DNA of 64,000 nucleotides from Prorocentrum cordatum (lineage: Eukaryota > Sar > Dinophyceae > Prorocentrales > Prorocentraceae), in NCBI GenBank assembly GCA_963575745.1, contig CAUYUJ010005780.1, forward strand, positions 60,001 through 124,000, given 5' to 3'. The notes under the pieces were generated by a model that saw nothing but the letters and a program-made list of their open reading frames with translations, had not been told where the DNA came from and searched no databases. The position numbers and the translations under genes are program-made. Shown in pieces: positions 13,571 to 25,379 of the stretch. How positions within the stretch are numbered: position 1 is the stretch's first letter; every line of letters begins with the position of its first letter.

Positions 13571-15604
13571 GAGGGGCATCGTGCTACCACACGGAACGCG
13601 GGCAAAGGAACGAAGAGGCTTTTATGACCACGGCAAGTCTCAGCGACGAGGAGATTCCCCGACCTGGATCTTAACAACAACTCGACGAGTCGAGAACTGG
13701 AGCCCCTCCGGAACCCCATGATGCCCTGGTTCCAGCGGCATGATGTCAGCTCTCTCACGGTCTGAGCGTGCTCCGCCGCCCGCGGCTTCTTCCGCCCCCC
13801 CTCCGCGCCGTATCCTTCTCCTGTGGTGCCCAATTCGGCTCCGGTGTATCCCCCACTGCCCCAACCACGTCTTGGATCCAAGCTGCCGCTGGCAAAAAGT
13901 TTTCAGCGTCCTGACTGTAGCAGTGCCCATGATGATCGCCCCCCCCCCCCCCTCCGAAGGCTGGCGCCAATAGGCGCTGGAGGCGGGTGCCGGTTTCCTG
14001 CCTCTGCTGTTGCCGTGCCTCTCTTCTGCTCTCGTCCTGCTCTGCGAACGTGCTTCGAACCTCACCAGCCGAGAGGTGACCCGGTGACATTTTCGGGGTG
14101 CTTTGCTGGCCCACTGGTGCTGCGCCCATCGTGTGCTGGACCACGTTTTCCGACGGTTGAGATGGAGCCTGGCCCCTTCGTGACCACCACCAAGGACAGA
14201 GAAACGGTAAACCGCGAAATGTCATGTATAGAGAGCGAACGAGGGAGATAGAGAAAGAGTCTGCGAAACATCCGAGCATGATGTGCGTGTTTGACGCAAC
14301 GTCTCGGTAGAGAATAGGGCTCGCACTGCTCATGGGGGCTCCAGTGGTGCCATTGCCTGCGTAGACGTGCCACGCCGCAACGAGACCAACCCAGTGGTTG
14401 ATATATCGATAGTCTCCTTAGACCTTATTGCACCCGAGCGCAGGAGGGGCAAGCAGATAATAAATTTCGAACGGTGGCAAACCACAGCTGTACTGACAAG
14501 GGTGGCCTGGTGCGAGAAATTATCGCTGCAATGCGGTCTCCCGTTGAGCTTACGAGAAGATCGACTGACGCGCCTGGAAAATTGATAGCTGGTGAAGGGC
14601 ATGCGTCCGATCGAACGGGCCACACGTGGCGAACAATAACAACCAACGTTTGTAATAGCTATAGGTGTGGCTCTCGGGCCGTGGCTTGGGCGTCACGATT
14701 GTCTGGGGCGACGGCACCGCCTCAGGAAATTGATTGCCCGCCCTGGTGCCTTCCTGACGTTTAGGGGCCCAGGCGGACAACGAAAACCTCCAAGATTCTC
14801 TGGACGACGTATGTGTGGTTACGCACACCCTGGGTGCATCATTCGCCTGCTACTTGGGGCCAGATTTCTGGGGGTCAGAGTCAGCGCACGATGAAATAAG
14901 GAATACATGAAGTGCATATTTTCCGACAACTACCCTGCGACGATCCGCCCCCGCGCACACACACACACACCTGCAAACGACTGAACCGAACAATTGCCCA
15001 AAACTGTTGCGGATCATCTGTTTATCGTGAAAGCTACATTGGAGGTTCGCGCGCGACGGGGCTCACAGGACACCAGTAGGAAAGTGTGGGCGGGATGGGC
15101 GGAAATAAACCCACGGCCCAGGAGGGGAAAGGAGCGGGCGCGAACCGGGAGCGGAACAGCAACACGAGGCAGGGTGCGCAAGAACGAAAGGATGAAGGAG
15201 GAAGGAAGAACGAGGGGAATGTTTCAACTCTGTCCCACGCGCAACGGCGCCCTGGGAACGGCTGATTCTCATTGGTGAGGGAACTGGGCCAGGCCGAGCG
15301 CCAGGGCCGGCCGCTCGGGCCCCCTCCGGCACTTTTCACCTCGGAAGTCAACCGCGGGCAGGCGCGCCGCCAAGCCCACGGGCGCTCCGCGGGCATGAAA
15401 CGCCAGCCCCGGGCCCCGTACCCTCAAGATATGATCGGCCGCCGTGGCCTTGGAAGGCAGCACAACCACAAGGCGTCAAGGCCAGCCGTGTCCTTGCGCC
15501 TGGCAACGGCGACGACTCCGCCGCGCATAGTCTGGTCCTGACAAGCCGTGAATCTCAGGACCTGGGAGCGCGAGAAAGCAAAACCGGTGCACTTGACGAT
15601 TGTC
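13571..15604. other. No gene seen; minor (AC)n run
   Basis: Mixed low-copy sequence. Minus-strand frames at 13640-14065 and 13755-14333 are open but Arg/Gly-rich and without a domain. A short AC microsatellite lies at 14955-14973. Confidence 0.4.
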
Positions 15605-16135
15605 TCACGCTTCGCAGCCCCTCAGACATGGCGAGGTCTCATCTCTGGATCCACCCAACACTCCTCGAAAGTGGTAACGGTTCACACTTCGCATCACCCC
15701 CCCAAGCATGACGAGGTCTAATCTGGATCCCTGGAGGACCCCACTACGCTTGACCCCCAAGTAGCCTCTCGAAAGTGGCGACAACAACTCGAAAGTGGCG
15801 ACAACAATTTCGCATTTCTTGGCCCGGCAAGCATGGCGAGGTCTACCCTGGATCCCCGCTTGACAACTGTGCTGGATCACCCAGTAGCCCTCGAAAGTGT
15901 CGACAGTTTCACACTTCGCAGCCCCGCAGGCATTGCCAGGTCCAATCTGAATCCCCGTAGGGAGGGCCCCACTGTGCTGGACCCCCCAGCACAGATCGAA
16001 AGTGGTGACAATTTCACACTTCGCAGCCCCCCCAACCACGACGAGGTCTAAGCTGGATCCCGTGTAGGACCCCATTATGCTGGACCCCCCAGTAGCCCGC
16101 GAAAATGTCGACGGTTTCACTCTTCGCAGGTAGGA
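15605..16135 (+). repeat. Satellite F, 100-125-bp units, forward array
   Basis: About five degenerate tandem units share TTTCACACTTCGCAGCCCC, CATGGCGAGGTCTAATCTGG, ATCCCCGTAGGG, CACTGTGCTGGACCCCCCAG and TAGCCCTCGAAAGTGGCGAC. The reverse complement of the same unit forms a second array at 52229-52600. Confidence 0.85.
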
Positions 16136-16139
16136 AGCC

Positions 16140-16330
16140 GTAGGAAGAGAGGAGGAGAGAGGAGGGATGCGGGAGAAGGAGGTGGAGACCAGGAAAGAGG
16201 AGAACAACGACAGGAGACAGGAGAAGAGAGCTGGAGGTAGTAGAAAAAAGGGGGCCAGGGGAGGAAGGAAGAGAGAGAGAGAGAGAGAGAGAGAGCAGGA
16301 GGGGGGCAGGAGGAGGATGGAGACCGCGAT
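16140..16330. repeat. Purine-rich tract with (GA)n
   Basis: An A/G-rich run that includes a GA dinucleotide repeat at about 16268-16294. No coding content is supported. Confidence 0.8.
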
Positions 16331-17220
16331 GCTAGACTCAAAACAACATCCCAACTTCGGGTTGGGAAACATGCTGGTACGGGCGACGAACTTCCAGAGT
16401 TACCAAGGAAGCACACGACTTGTTTTGTGTTTAGACATGCGGCCCCGCCCTATGAAAATCCAAGGGCGCGGACGGGGCCGTGGGAAGATCCAAACAACAC
16501 CGCGGACAACAATTCGCCACAAGAGACACCCTTCCCCCTGCAACCGAAACGTTGCGAAGGGCCTTGGAACTTCCCAGCCGTGGCAACGACCGCCTGTACG
16601 GGCCGTGCGGGCGATGGCGGGTTGGGGGCTGACATGCAGTCAAAGTGGCGCACGACAAGCAACGCAACAACTCGTGGCTAGCATGTGCGCGCAATTGCAT
16701 GGCCGTGCATTGAAATATGTTTTGAAGACGCGCTATGCCACATGATGATGACAACATAATGGCGCACAACTTCGGGACAAAAAACGGTCACATGCATCCG
16801 TTTGTTGGCGCGTCTGTCGGTTAGCCTTCCGCCCGGAACCAGTGGGACGATCGAGACGTGACCGTCGTCGTCGTCCTCTCCTCTTGCTTCTCCTCCTCCT
16901 CCTCGTTCTCTGCGCCCGCATGTCACGCATCTTCGGCTTCTCACTCTGGGAACGACGATGAACAAGCTGAGGCTGACGTGCACGTACACGCTAAGCATGT
17001 TTCTAAGGGGCTGTCGGACGGAGTGCTAGGCCAATAGGCTCGACCTAAGAAAATATACGCGAATTACGTGTTCAACCATAGCGAGTACAATGTGCGACAC
17101 GAAGAAAACGCGCACGTACAAACTACGTCCTTGTGAATTCGCAACCGTAGCCCATCCCAACCCTGTTGAGAATTAGTCATTCTCTGGGGGGGGGCGCTTT
17201 CGATTTCAGATCGGTCTGGC
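16331..17220. other. No gene seen
   Basis: Low-copy sequence with short frames only. Confidence 0.4.
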
Positions 17221-17226
17221 TGCCCC

Positions 17227-17330
17227 TTGAGGCGCATTGTGAGCAATAGCGACGGCATTTCCGAAAACTGGGCTGACCCCAGGCGCTGGGGGGGTCCCAG
17301 ACAGCAATGTGCAGCTTCAGTGCATAACGA
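17227..17330 (+). pseudogene. LINE RT C-terminal scrap, plus strand
   Basis: The translation ISENWADPRRWGGPRQQ parallels IPKNWANRRKRGRPRQQ at 29.69-29.78 kb on the minus strand, and the DNA aligns without gaps over about 60 bp. A W...R..GRPR motif is usual in the C-terminal tail of this type of LINE polyprotein. Nothing else of the element can be followed on this strand. Confidence 0.45.
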
Positions 17331-17559
17331 GGCATCGCTGCATTGTATTACTATGCGAGTGCGCTTAACTTTAGTTACGCCTACGCGTCCCCAAGGGATC
17401 CAAGGCCCTTGTCAATAAATCGGCTGCCTCTGCCTGAGACTCTCGCGCCAAAGCCATGTGTCTCGGCGCTGCACGACCCATCCGCGGGATGCAAGCTGAT
17501 GAATGTCACCGCGACCTCTTTCGGGCTAACCCCTCCCACTCGTCGACAAAGAGGCCGCG

Positions 17560-17665
17560 GAGGAGCACGAGATGACCAATCAAGGACCACCACCTGTGAG
17601 CCGAGCATCTTACAGGACGCGTGGGCAGAAGATAGCGCAATTGACAACTCTTCGGATAATGCGAA
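17560..17665. repeat. Short segment shared with 29440-29550
   Basis: GCGTGGGCAGAAGATAGCGC followed by AATTGACAACTCTTCG matches GCGTGGGCGGCAGAGTGCAC followed by GATTGACAACTCTTCG near 29505. The similarity extends about 20 bp further to the left. It is probably LINE-derived because the partner lies at the 3' side of LINE-2. Confidence 0.45.
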
Positions 17666-17669
17666 AAGG

Positions 17670-20379
17670 GGGACAGAAAAGGAAGAGAAAGAGGAGGCCA
17701 AGACGAGGGATACCTCGGATGAGCTGTACCATCTTGTGCACGTGGGGAGGAGGGAGAGCAAAACATGCGGGAGACGAAGGGACGAGAGGGGTGACTTGAC
17801 CCCTATCGCTCAGGGCGAGGGGGGCAAGAATTGCCCCCACATCCAGATTCTAGATCGCTCGCGCACCATCGTCTGCGTCTCGACAAGGCCGCCACGGCAG
17901 AAAGCAAGAGAGCCCCGGCCTCCCCGCCGTGCAACGCCTCTCGGAAGCCGGTAGGGCTCGGGCCCAAGGCGCGGCCCTCCTGGAAGAGGCTCAGCCGTCT
18001 CTTCGGCGGCCTCGGCGGTAGGGGGTGACGGGCAGCTGGCACCCTGCAGCGAGGATGGATCGCACGAGCTCCATGCACCCTGCACCGATCCTGGTCGGGC
18101 ACGTCCCGAGCCCAGGATCGGAACATACGCTCTCCTGACTTCGCCATGGAGGCAAATGCACCGATCAAAATCCTAAGATGGGCCTGGATAACAACAACTT
18201 GGAGCAGCAGCAGCCACGTTTCAAGGCAAGGCGGAACTGCCTTGCACTTGCAGAAAGCCACACGAATACGTCTCGCCTTGACAAACCCGGAACTCACCTC
18301 TGTCATTTCCCATACATTCCGTGCAAGTTGTTGAATGCGAACGTCGATCGATTTCGAGGGCCAATGCATTATCGGGAAGTTGTTCCTGAAAAGCGACCAC
18401 CACGGTGCCTGCCTGGATGGTGGTTTTAAATACTTTGGCAACGACGGGCGTTAACCACTCACTCTGGAACTCATGATGGCTGCGGCAGGGGTTCGTACAC
18501 CCGCTGCGGCAGGGGTTCGTACACCCGCCAGATATCCTTTTCCCAATCTAATACAATCCTCGTCACCAAGGCTATCAAACACGATGCTGTCTCTCGCCCC
18601 CGCTTTGCTATGCGACTTGGTGACGCAACCGCGCTCCCTCTCTAGCGGTTCAGACTTTCCTGTCATATGGCGGCAAGGGTCAGTGAACGTGCACGTGATT
18701 ACCGACGTGTCACGCCCGACATAGAACACATCGTGCTCCGCTGTGTAGCGGAATGCTTAGACCTTGTCAGCAAAACATGTCCAAGGCAATCGTGATTCAG
18801 ATTTCCCAAGTCTTCAACTGTTTGCCTTGATAAGGAGGAGCAACAAGACGAGCATGGCGAAACGCAGAAGAAGATGATGTGGATGACGAAAAAATGGATC
18901 AACAGAAAGAGAGGGAACTTGAAAGAACAACATAAGGTTGAAGTCACAACACCCAAACACACATCACCCCTCACTTTCTCATCCTGCGCTTCTCCCAATT
19001 AACCTTGAAACCTGGTTTCTTGAAAGGGCGACCTTTCGAATTGCACTCCTGGTCTTCTCGAGATACCCGAGTGGAGACCTGACCACAATATTGCACAACA
19101 ACACTCATGTGCGGACGATGTAACGGCAGAATATTTGCAAATACTACAGCCGGGTCAAAACATAAGAGATCGCGGACACGAGATAAAACACTACACGAAA
19201 CACAGAGAAAGACGAGTATCCGCAACCGTTCCCCCTGGCACGTCGAGGCGAGGCGTAATGCCAAGTGCTGTCTGATAGGGTTTCTGCAAATCTCTGAAGG
19301 CCCCCCCCTCCTCACGGTCACACGTCCCCGCATTGCACCGACCCCCTCTCCCGTCCTCCCCCGGGTTCATGGGTGCTTCGACGCCTCCGTCAAACTCCCC
19401 AAGGCTCGGCTCTCCACGGCTTTCAATACGGCCCAGGAAGGCCGCCAAGGCCGCCAAGATGGCCCAGTATGGCCTCAAGGCGCACTCCATAACCATGAAT
19501 AGGCGATCGCCCAAAACCCAAGAGGCCTCCAACAAGCTGTGATACACCACCAACTGCGCTCTCCAGGAGGCCCTCGAGAGGCCGCCCCATTTCGAGACAA
19601 GCACTCGCATTTTCTTCCCGTCGTCGGCGAACCCGCTGGCCACGTTGTGCCGCTGGCCGACGCAATAACACAACATGTCCATGAACGCGTCCTCCCGTTC
19701 GCCGCCCGCTTCGCATTGACACTGCGCTCCTCATCAAGTGAGGAGAGACCCTACTTGGTGATTAACTCCACAATGACCATGCCTGCGACGACCATGCGTA
19801 CTCGCGACCAGTCCGTTCGTTTTCGCTTCGCATGTGCATTGCGCGTGAGTCTTCGTACGTTCAAAGCACCTAGCTGCTTGCAGCACCTATGCGCGATGTC
19901 TATGCCGAAGCAGACAGAAGTACATCATCCACGCCGTGGGGACAGGCGCAAAGATGGGTGAACCATGTTTGAAACAACCTAAAACACCTGTGACGATCCA
20001 CCAATGGCTGAGAGCCAGATGCACGGCGTTGAACGCAACCCGCTGTCGTAAACAACTGGACCTGAATCTGGTCGCCGACGGCACCGATTTGCCGCCGTGG
20101 CTCGCAAGAGCGCGGTAACCTTGGGCGAATGCGAACAGGGCGGATCCACACGGCTAGTATCACGCCTGTGGGCTCTCTCTCTCTCTCTGATTCTCTCCCT
20201 CTCTCGCGGCCCTTGTACATTCGTACGTACATTCGCGTCTATTTCCACACGCACCCTTCAGCAACCCGTCTTGACGGCTCATCCTCGCCGTCCTCCTCAT
20301 TTTCTGTGTGCCTGCTTGTACGGATATCCGCCGATCCGGCGTGTGAGTTCCTGAGAGCGTGGGCTTGAGCTCGCTCAAG
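17670..20379. other. No confident gene; small 24-bp duplication
   Basis: The minus frame at 17803-18441 and frames on both strands at 19191-19961 are open for 140-210 codons but show no domain. The minus frame near 19.6 kb includes RHNVASGFADDGKKMRVLVSKW, which reads like protein but is not recognised. A 24-bp unit, GCTGCGGCAGGGGTTCGTAC plus ACCC, is perfectly doubled at 18480-18527. A CT run lies at 20172-20205. Confidence 0.35.
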
Positions 20380-20930
20380 CTTCGCTCTGGCGAAGGGGGG
20401 GGGGGGGCTGACGCGAGCTGCGGTTCCGGCCCCGGACCCGGGACCCGGCGCGCTCCTGGGAGGGTGGGGGGGGGGGGGGGCTGACGCGAGCTGACGGTTT
20501 TCCGGCCCCCGGACCCGGGACCCGGGCGCGCTCCTGGGAGGGGGGGGCGGGGGCTGACGCGAGCTGACGGTTTTCCGGTCCCCGGACCCGGGACCCGGGA
20601 CCCGGGCGCGCTGGGAAGGGGGGGGGGGGGGGCTGACGCGAGACCCGGACCCCCGGGACGCGCTCCTGGGAGGGGGGGGGGGGGGGGGCTGACGCGAGCT
20701 CCGGGCGCGCCCTGGGAGGGGGGGGCGGGGCTGACGCGAGCTGACGGTTTTCCGGTCCCCGGACCCGGGACCCGGGCGCGCTTCTGGGAAGGGGGGGGGG
20801 GGGGGCTGACGCGAGCTGACGGTTTTCCGGTCCCTGGACCCGGGACCCGGGACCCGGGCGCGCTCCTGGGAGCGGGGGGGGGGGGGAGGGCTGACGTGAG
20901 CTGACGGTTTTCCGGCCCCCGGACCCGGGA
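20380..20930 (+). repeat. Poly-G / CTGACGCGAGCTGACGG tandem array
   Basis: About eight units of 60-85 bp. The full form runs CTGACGCGAGCTGACGGTTT, TCCGG(T/C)CCCCGGACCCGGGA, CCCGGGCGCGCTCCTGGGAG and then an uninterrupted run of 7-18 G. Several units lack the middle part. The G runs make the strand prone to quadruplex formation and to length errors in sequencing. Confidence 0.9.
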
Positions 20931-21930
20931 CCCGGGAACCGGGCCCCGGGAGCCGGGAGCCGGGACCCAGGCGCCGGCCGGCCCCGGGACCCGGGACCGG
21001 GGGGCGGGCCCCGGGAGCCGGGACCCGGGCGCGCGGGGGCCGGCCGGCTCCGGGAGCCGGGACTCCGGACCTGGCCGGCCCAGGAGCCGGGACCCGGGCG
21101 CGCGGGAGCCGGCCGGCCCCGGGACCCGGAACCATGGGGCCGGGCCCGGGCCGGGCCCGGGAGCCGGGACCGCCAAGAGCTTGGGACCCGGGCGCGCGGG
21201 AGCCGGACCAATGCGACCCGACGCGAAGGGTCGGGCCCGGGAACTAAAGCCAGGGGCCCGAGCGCGCCGGGGTCCGGGCCAACCTCGGGATCCGGGACTC
21301 GGGGGCCGGGTCCGGGAGCCGGGAGCCGGGACCCGGGCGCGCGAGGGCCGGCCAGCCCCGGGATCTGCGACCCCGGGAGCCGGGACCAGGGACCCGGGCG
21401 CGCGGGCGCCGGCCGGCTGCGGGACCCGGGACCCGGGGGCCGGACCCGGGAGCCTCGACCCGGGACCCGCGCGCGCGGAGGCCGGCCGGGACCCGGGCGC
21501 GCGGGGACCGGCCGTCCCCGGGACCCGGGACCCGGGACCCGGGGGCCAGCCCCGGGAGCCGGGACCCGGAACCCGAGCGCGCGGGAGCCGGCCGGGACCC
21601 GGGCGCGCGGGGGCCGGCCGGCCCGGGACCCGGGACCCGAGCGCGCGGGGGCCGGCCGGATCCCCGGCTCCCCCAACCCGCGACCCGGGACCGACGCGGA
21701 CCCGGCACCGGCGCGGACCCGAGACCCACGACGGGAGCCGGCCGGCCCCGGGACCCGGGACCATGGGGCCGGGCCCGAGCCGGGCCCGGGAGCCGGGACC
21801 GCCAAGAGCTTGGGACCCAGGCGCGCGGGAGCCGACCGGGACCTGGGCGCGCAGGGGCCGGCCGGCCGCGGGACCCGGGACCCGGGAGCCGGACCCGGGA
21901 GCCTCGACCCGGGCGCGCGCGAAGAGCAGA
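20931..21930. repeat. CCGGGACCCGGGCGCGC minisatellite
   Basis: About 1 kb of short imperfect repeats of CCGGGANCCGGGACCCGGGC and GCGCGCGGGNGCCGGCCGGC. All three minus frames stay open for hundreds of codons (Pro/Gly/Arg/Ala only) because stop codons cannot arise in such sequence. These frames are not genes. Confidence 0.9.
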
Positions 21931-22078
21931 AGGACGAAGAGAAGAAGAGGGAGAAGTAGGAGGACATCGAAGCGGGAGAGGAGGAGCGAAAAGCGCACGA
22001 GAAGGAGGAAGAGAAACAAGAGGATGAGGGAGGAGGAGGAGAAGCAAGAGGAGGAGTAGGAGGATTAAGAGCGCCCCG

Positions 22079-22240
22079 GATCGGCGGCACTGGCCGGAGG
22101 CCACTACAATATACATATATATATATACATATACATATGAATGTATTCCTGTCTGTCTGTCTGCCTGCCTGCCTGCCTCTTGCTCTCTTTCTCCCTCTCT
22201 CTCTATATATTCCCCCCTTTCTCTCTCTCGCTCTTCTTTT
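22079..22240. repeat. Dispersed repeat B, copy 2, then AT and CT microsatellites
   Basis: GATCGGCGGCACTGGCCGGA followed by GGCCACTACAATATAC matches 6364-6402. It runs directly into (AT)n at 22110-22138, (CTGC)n near 22155 and (CT)n near 22195-22235. Confidence 0.75.
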
Positions 22241-23585
22241 CCTCTCCCTGCACACCTTTCAGCCACCGTACCCCGAGGCACGAAGTGGAATATCCTCAAG
22301 TGTACTGAACATTGTAATGCTTTCTATTACCTAGAGTCCTGGGCGCTCCCATGCGCAACTGGGGAGGGAAGGGGAGGGAGAGACGGGATGCGGAGAGAAT
22401 GGAACACACACCAAGCGGGAGGACCAATCCGGGTGGTGGAAGGAGGACGCAAAACTCTGCGGCGAAATCCCGATCCACTCCGCAAGCCTGATCTGTGTGG
22501 CTCCAAGCGCCCGATCCGAAATCCTATGTACGGCCGCGAAGCCCAACCGCCTTGCGGCTGGAAAGCCGCAAGGGGCGCGCCTGGGCGCGACCGCGTGTGT
22601 TAAACAACATCAGAATGTCCCCTGAGCCAGAGAATTGGCGCGGCGGACCCTCCGCCGCGACAGAAACGCGCGCGAAGGAGCCGATCTCTGCGAGGTGGTG
22701 GCGAGGGGGGCATGGGTAGGGGGGGCAAGGACGAAGAGGAAGAGGAGAAGAGAAGCGGGGGGGGGGGGGGGGGCAAAGACTGGCGTGTGGGGGGGCGCCA
22801 TGGTACCGTGGTAGTGCTGGGGGTGGGCGAACCAGATCTCCGACGACACGAGTCTTTTGGTCTGCGCGTTTCGATTTCGGCCTCTAGGGCCGGTTTTCGG
22901 GCGCTGGGGTCATCAACCATGGATCTGGGGCGAAGCACTTGCCTCGGGGAAGGGTTCGGAACCTCTGAGGCCGCACGTTGAAAACAACATATCGCCGGAT
23001 GTCTGGGAAGGCGCCCGCATCCGCGCTGTCCCGTGGTCGGTGGAGACCCTGTCGGGTGCACACTCCGACGTTCCAGTGCCCACAAGGTGGGTGGCGGCCG
23101 ATATGAGGGACCATCGCCCGCAGGGGAAGCACCTGCTGAGGACGAGCGTCTGCTCTGCGGGTTGGAGGCTCTTCAGTCTGGTCGGTGTTCTCACTTCCTC
23201 TCCTCTCTGTTGTCCTTTGCACACGCGTGCTGGCAAGAGAACACGCACCTCGACTCACTCCATGCCCGTCAAAAAAGGGCGACGTGATAGCCGACATCTT
23301 CCACTCCGTGCTCGAATCCTCCCCTCCGTTCCCCCCCCCTTGCTCTCCTCCTCCTCTGCGCGTCCCCGCTCCCTGTGGCTCCCTGTGATTTGCCAAGGTG
23401 GCCTGAACGACCATTGCCACCCAACACAACTGGCATGTAACACGACTCCTGCCGCATAGCCATGCCGGCATTTAGCACGCTTCCTTCTCCCGCTGAATCT
23501 GCCGCCAGCCGCCTCGACCACGACGGCACCTTCGAATGTGGCGTGCCTCGCCTGGGTCTCGAGGAGAAGGTGAGGGGAAACGACA
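22241..23585. other. No gene seen
   Basis: Low-copy sequence with a G18 run at about 22757-22774. Frames of up to 200 codons at 22857-23459 (plus) and 22884-23471 (minus) overlap each other and show no domain. Confidence 0.4.
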
Positions 23586-23589
23586 GGGT

Positions 23590-23780
23590 GAGACAAGCTC
23601 GCGGGGAGAGTCGTCGAGCTTGGATCGGCGATGTATCGCCGATGCGCCGGCGATGAGCCCTCGATCGCGACAAGGCACATTCCTGGGCGGGGTGGGCTGC
23701 CAGGCCCCGTATCTGCGATGAAGACGGGGGGTCGGTGCGTTCCCCCCTGGGCCCGTCCCCCCTCGACGCTGCCCCCGAGA
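23590..23780 (+). repeat. Dispersed repeat E, copy 2, arms swapped
   Basis: The inverted repeat ATCGGCGAT-GT-ATCGCCGAT (23624-23643) is followed by GCACATTCCTGGGCGGGGTG, GGCTGCCAGGCCCC and GTGCGTTCCCCCCT. Order and spacing match 13380-13570, but the hairpin arms are exchanged. Confidence 0.6.
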
Positions 23781-24384
23781 GGGACGGTCGCACGCTCTTC
23801 TTTCTCGACGCGCGCCTACGCTGTCAGTACAAGCCCTTGGCGTGGCGGCAAAGCGGCCCGCCACCGACTGTCCGGAGGAAACCGCTCTCCTCGCCGGGGG
23901 AGGGGAGGCGCGCTGCGCCACGCGGGTTGTCTACAGAGGCCAGCGTGCAAGTGGGTTTCTGTCGCTTTTCCAAGGCCCGACCACCCCGTGTTCGCACGCG
24001 TGACTGTCATGTCATGTTCGCTGGCCGCTCCACCAGCGCTCCTTTGAAAGGTACAATGACCAAGCTCGGCACGCCAACGGGGTTCACGCATGCTGCTGAT
24101 GACGTATCCTCTATCGTCCTGCCTCAACTAAGCTCCCTTGCTCCTCCTCATTCGCTCTAGTGCCCTCCGTTCTGCATATAATGTGCGTTGATTCCCACCT
24201 CGTGATTCAATCCCTGGGTTTGTCTCAAAGCCCAAACATGGTCGATCCCATGTCTCTGGAAATCGAACAACGTTTTTTGAAAACAGCCTGTGATCCCCCT
24301 TCCTCCCTGTCCTCCTCTCCACCTTCCCACTTTTGGAAGCCGAGGCGCGATGCCGGCAACATCACGGCGGTAATGGAGCTTTGA

Positions 24385-25090
24385 GAAGAATCGCCCCTTG
24401 GGAGGCTCTGGCGACAAGACTGCCATGGCCTCGGTGACCAAAGGGTTGTGAAGAGAGACTCGTCTACCGGGCCACGCCGGGCGCTCTTCCTGAGAGGTCT
24501 CCGAAGCGAGATTCGTCTACGAAGCCGAGGCGGGCGCTCCTCCTGAAAGGTCTCCGCAAATCTGAGCGCCAACTCGCTCTTGCAACGCTCCTGGTCGGCA
24601 CCCCTTTGGGAGGCCCATGTGCGGTGCCCCTGCTACATCGCGGTGGCTATGGGGCTGTCGGAAAACCGTCAACTGGCCAGAAACGATTGCTCTGCCTAAG
24701 CGGTCCCCCGCAATCAGGGCGCGAGCGTGCCAGAGCAGCACCTCTGGTCGGCACCCTTTCGAGAGGCCCGGCTGGCATCACCACGGGGTTCTGCGGAGAA
24801 ATTCGTCTGCTGGGCCAGAGCGGGCATGCTGCCCGAGAGGTCCCCGCAATCTGGGCCATCGGGAGGCCCAAGTGAGATATCATGGGGCCCTGTGAAGAAA
24901 CCCGTCGCGTCTACTTGGCAGGAACAGGCGTGCCGCCTGAGATGTCCCCGAAGCTTGCGCGCGACCAGGCCAGTGCAACACCCCTTGGTTGGCAACCCCT
25001 TGGGATGCCCAATCGCGATGCCTGCTACATCCCAGTGATCATGGATCTGGAAGAATTCTCGTCTACTGGACCAAAAAGGGCGTTCTAATT
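24385..25090 (+). repeat. Degenerate ~150-bp tandem repeat, about four units
   Basis: Units share a GAAATTCGTCTNCTGGGCCA-like stretch, a CTGAGAGGTCCCCGAAGC-like stretch and GGTCGGCACCCCTTTGGGAG. The last landmark appears near 24594, 24747 and 24987. Spacing varies from about 110 to 240 bp, so units have been lost or extended. No gene is supported. Confidence 0.7.
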
Positions 25091-25124
25091 GGGAGATGCA
25101 ATGCGGGCGAATGATTCTGATTGA

Positions 25125-25375
25125 GCATGGATCTGGATGCGAGTGAGTGTGAGTATCCGTGAGTCTGAGTCTGAATGAGTATTGGTGACAGCGAGTCTGG
25201 GTATGAGCGAGTCTGGGTTTGGCGCGTCCGAGGATGAGTGGGCCAGAGCATGCGAGAGTCTGAATGCGAGGGAGTCTGATTGTACATGGAGTCTTGGTAT
25301 GATCTAGCCTGGGTATAACTCAGCCTGAACATCAGTGGACCTGGACACGAGTGCGTCTGAGTATGGAGGGCAGGA
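25125..25375. repeat. GAGTCTG minisatellite
   Basis: Loosely periodic GAGTCTGNGTATGAGNGAGTCTGG words with a period near 12 bp. The same style occurs at 6765-6830. Confidence 0.8.
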
Positions 25376-25379
25376 GAGA

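Noticed and set aside
20160-22299. Minus-strand frames of 298-626 codons
   Set aside because: They consist only of Pro, Gly, Arg, Ala and Ser from the CCGGGACCC/poly-G array. All frames on that strand are open at once because stop codons cannot form in such sequence.
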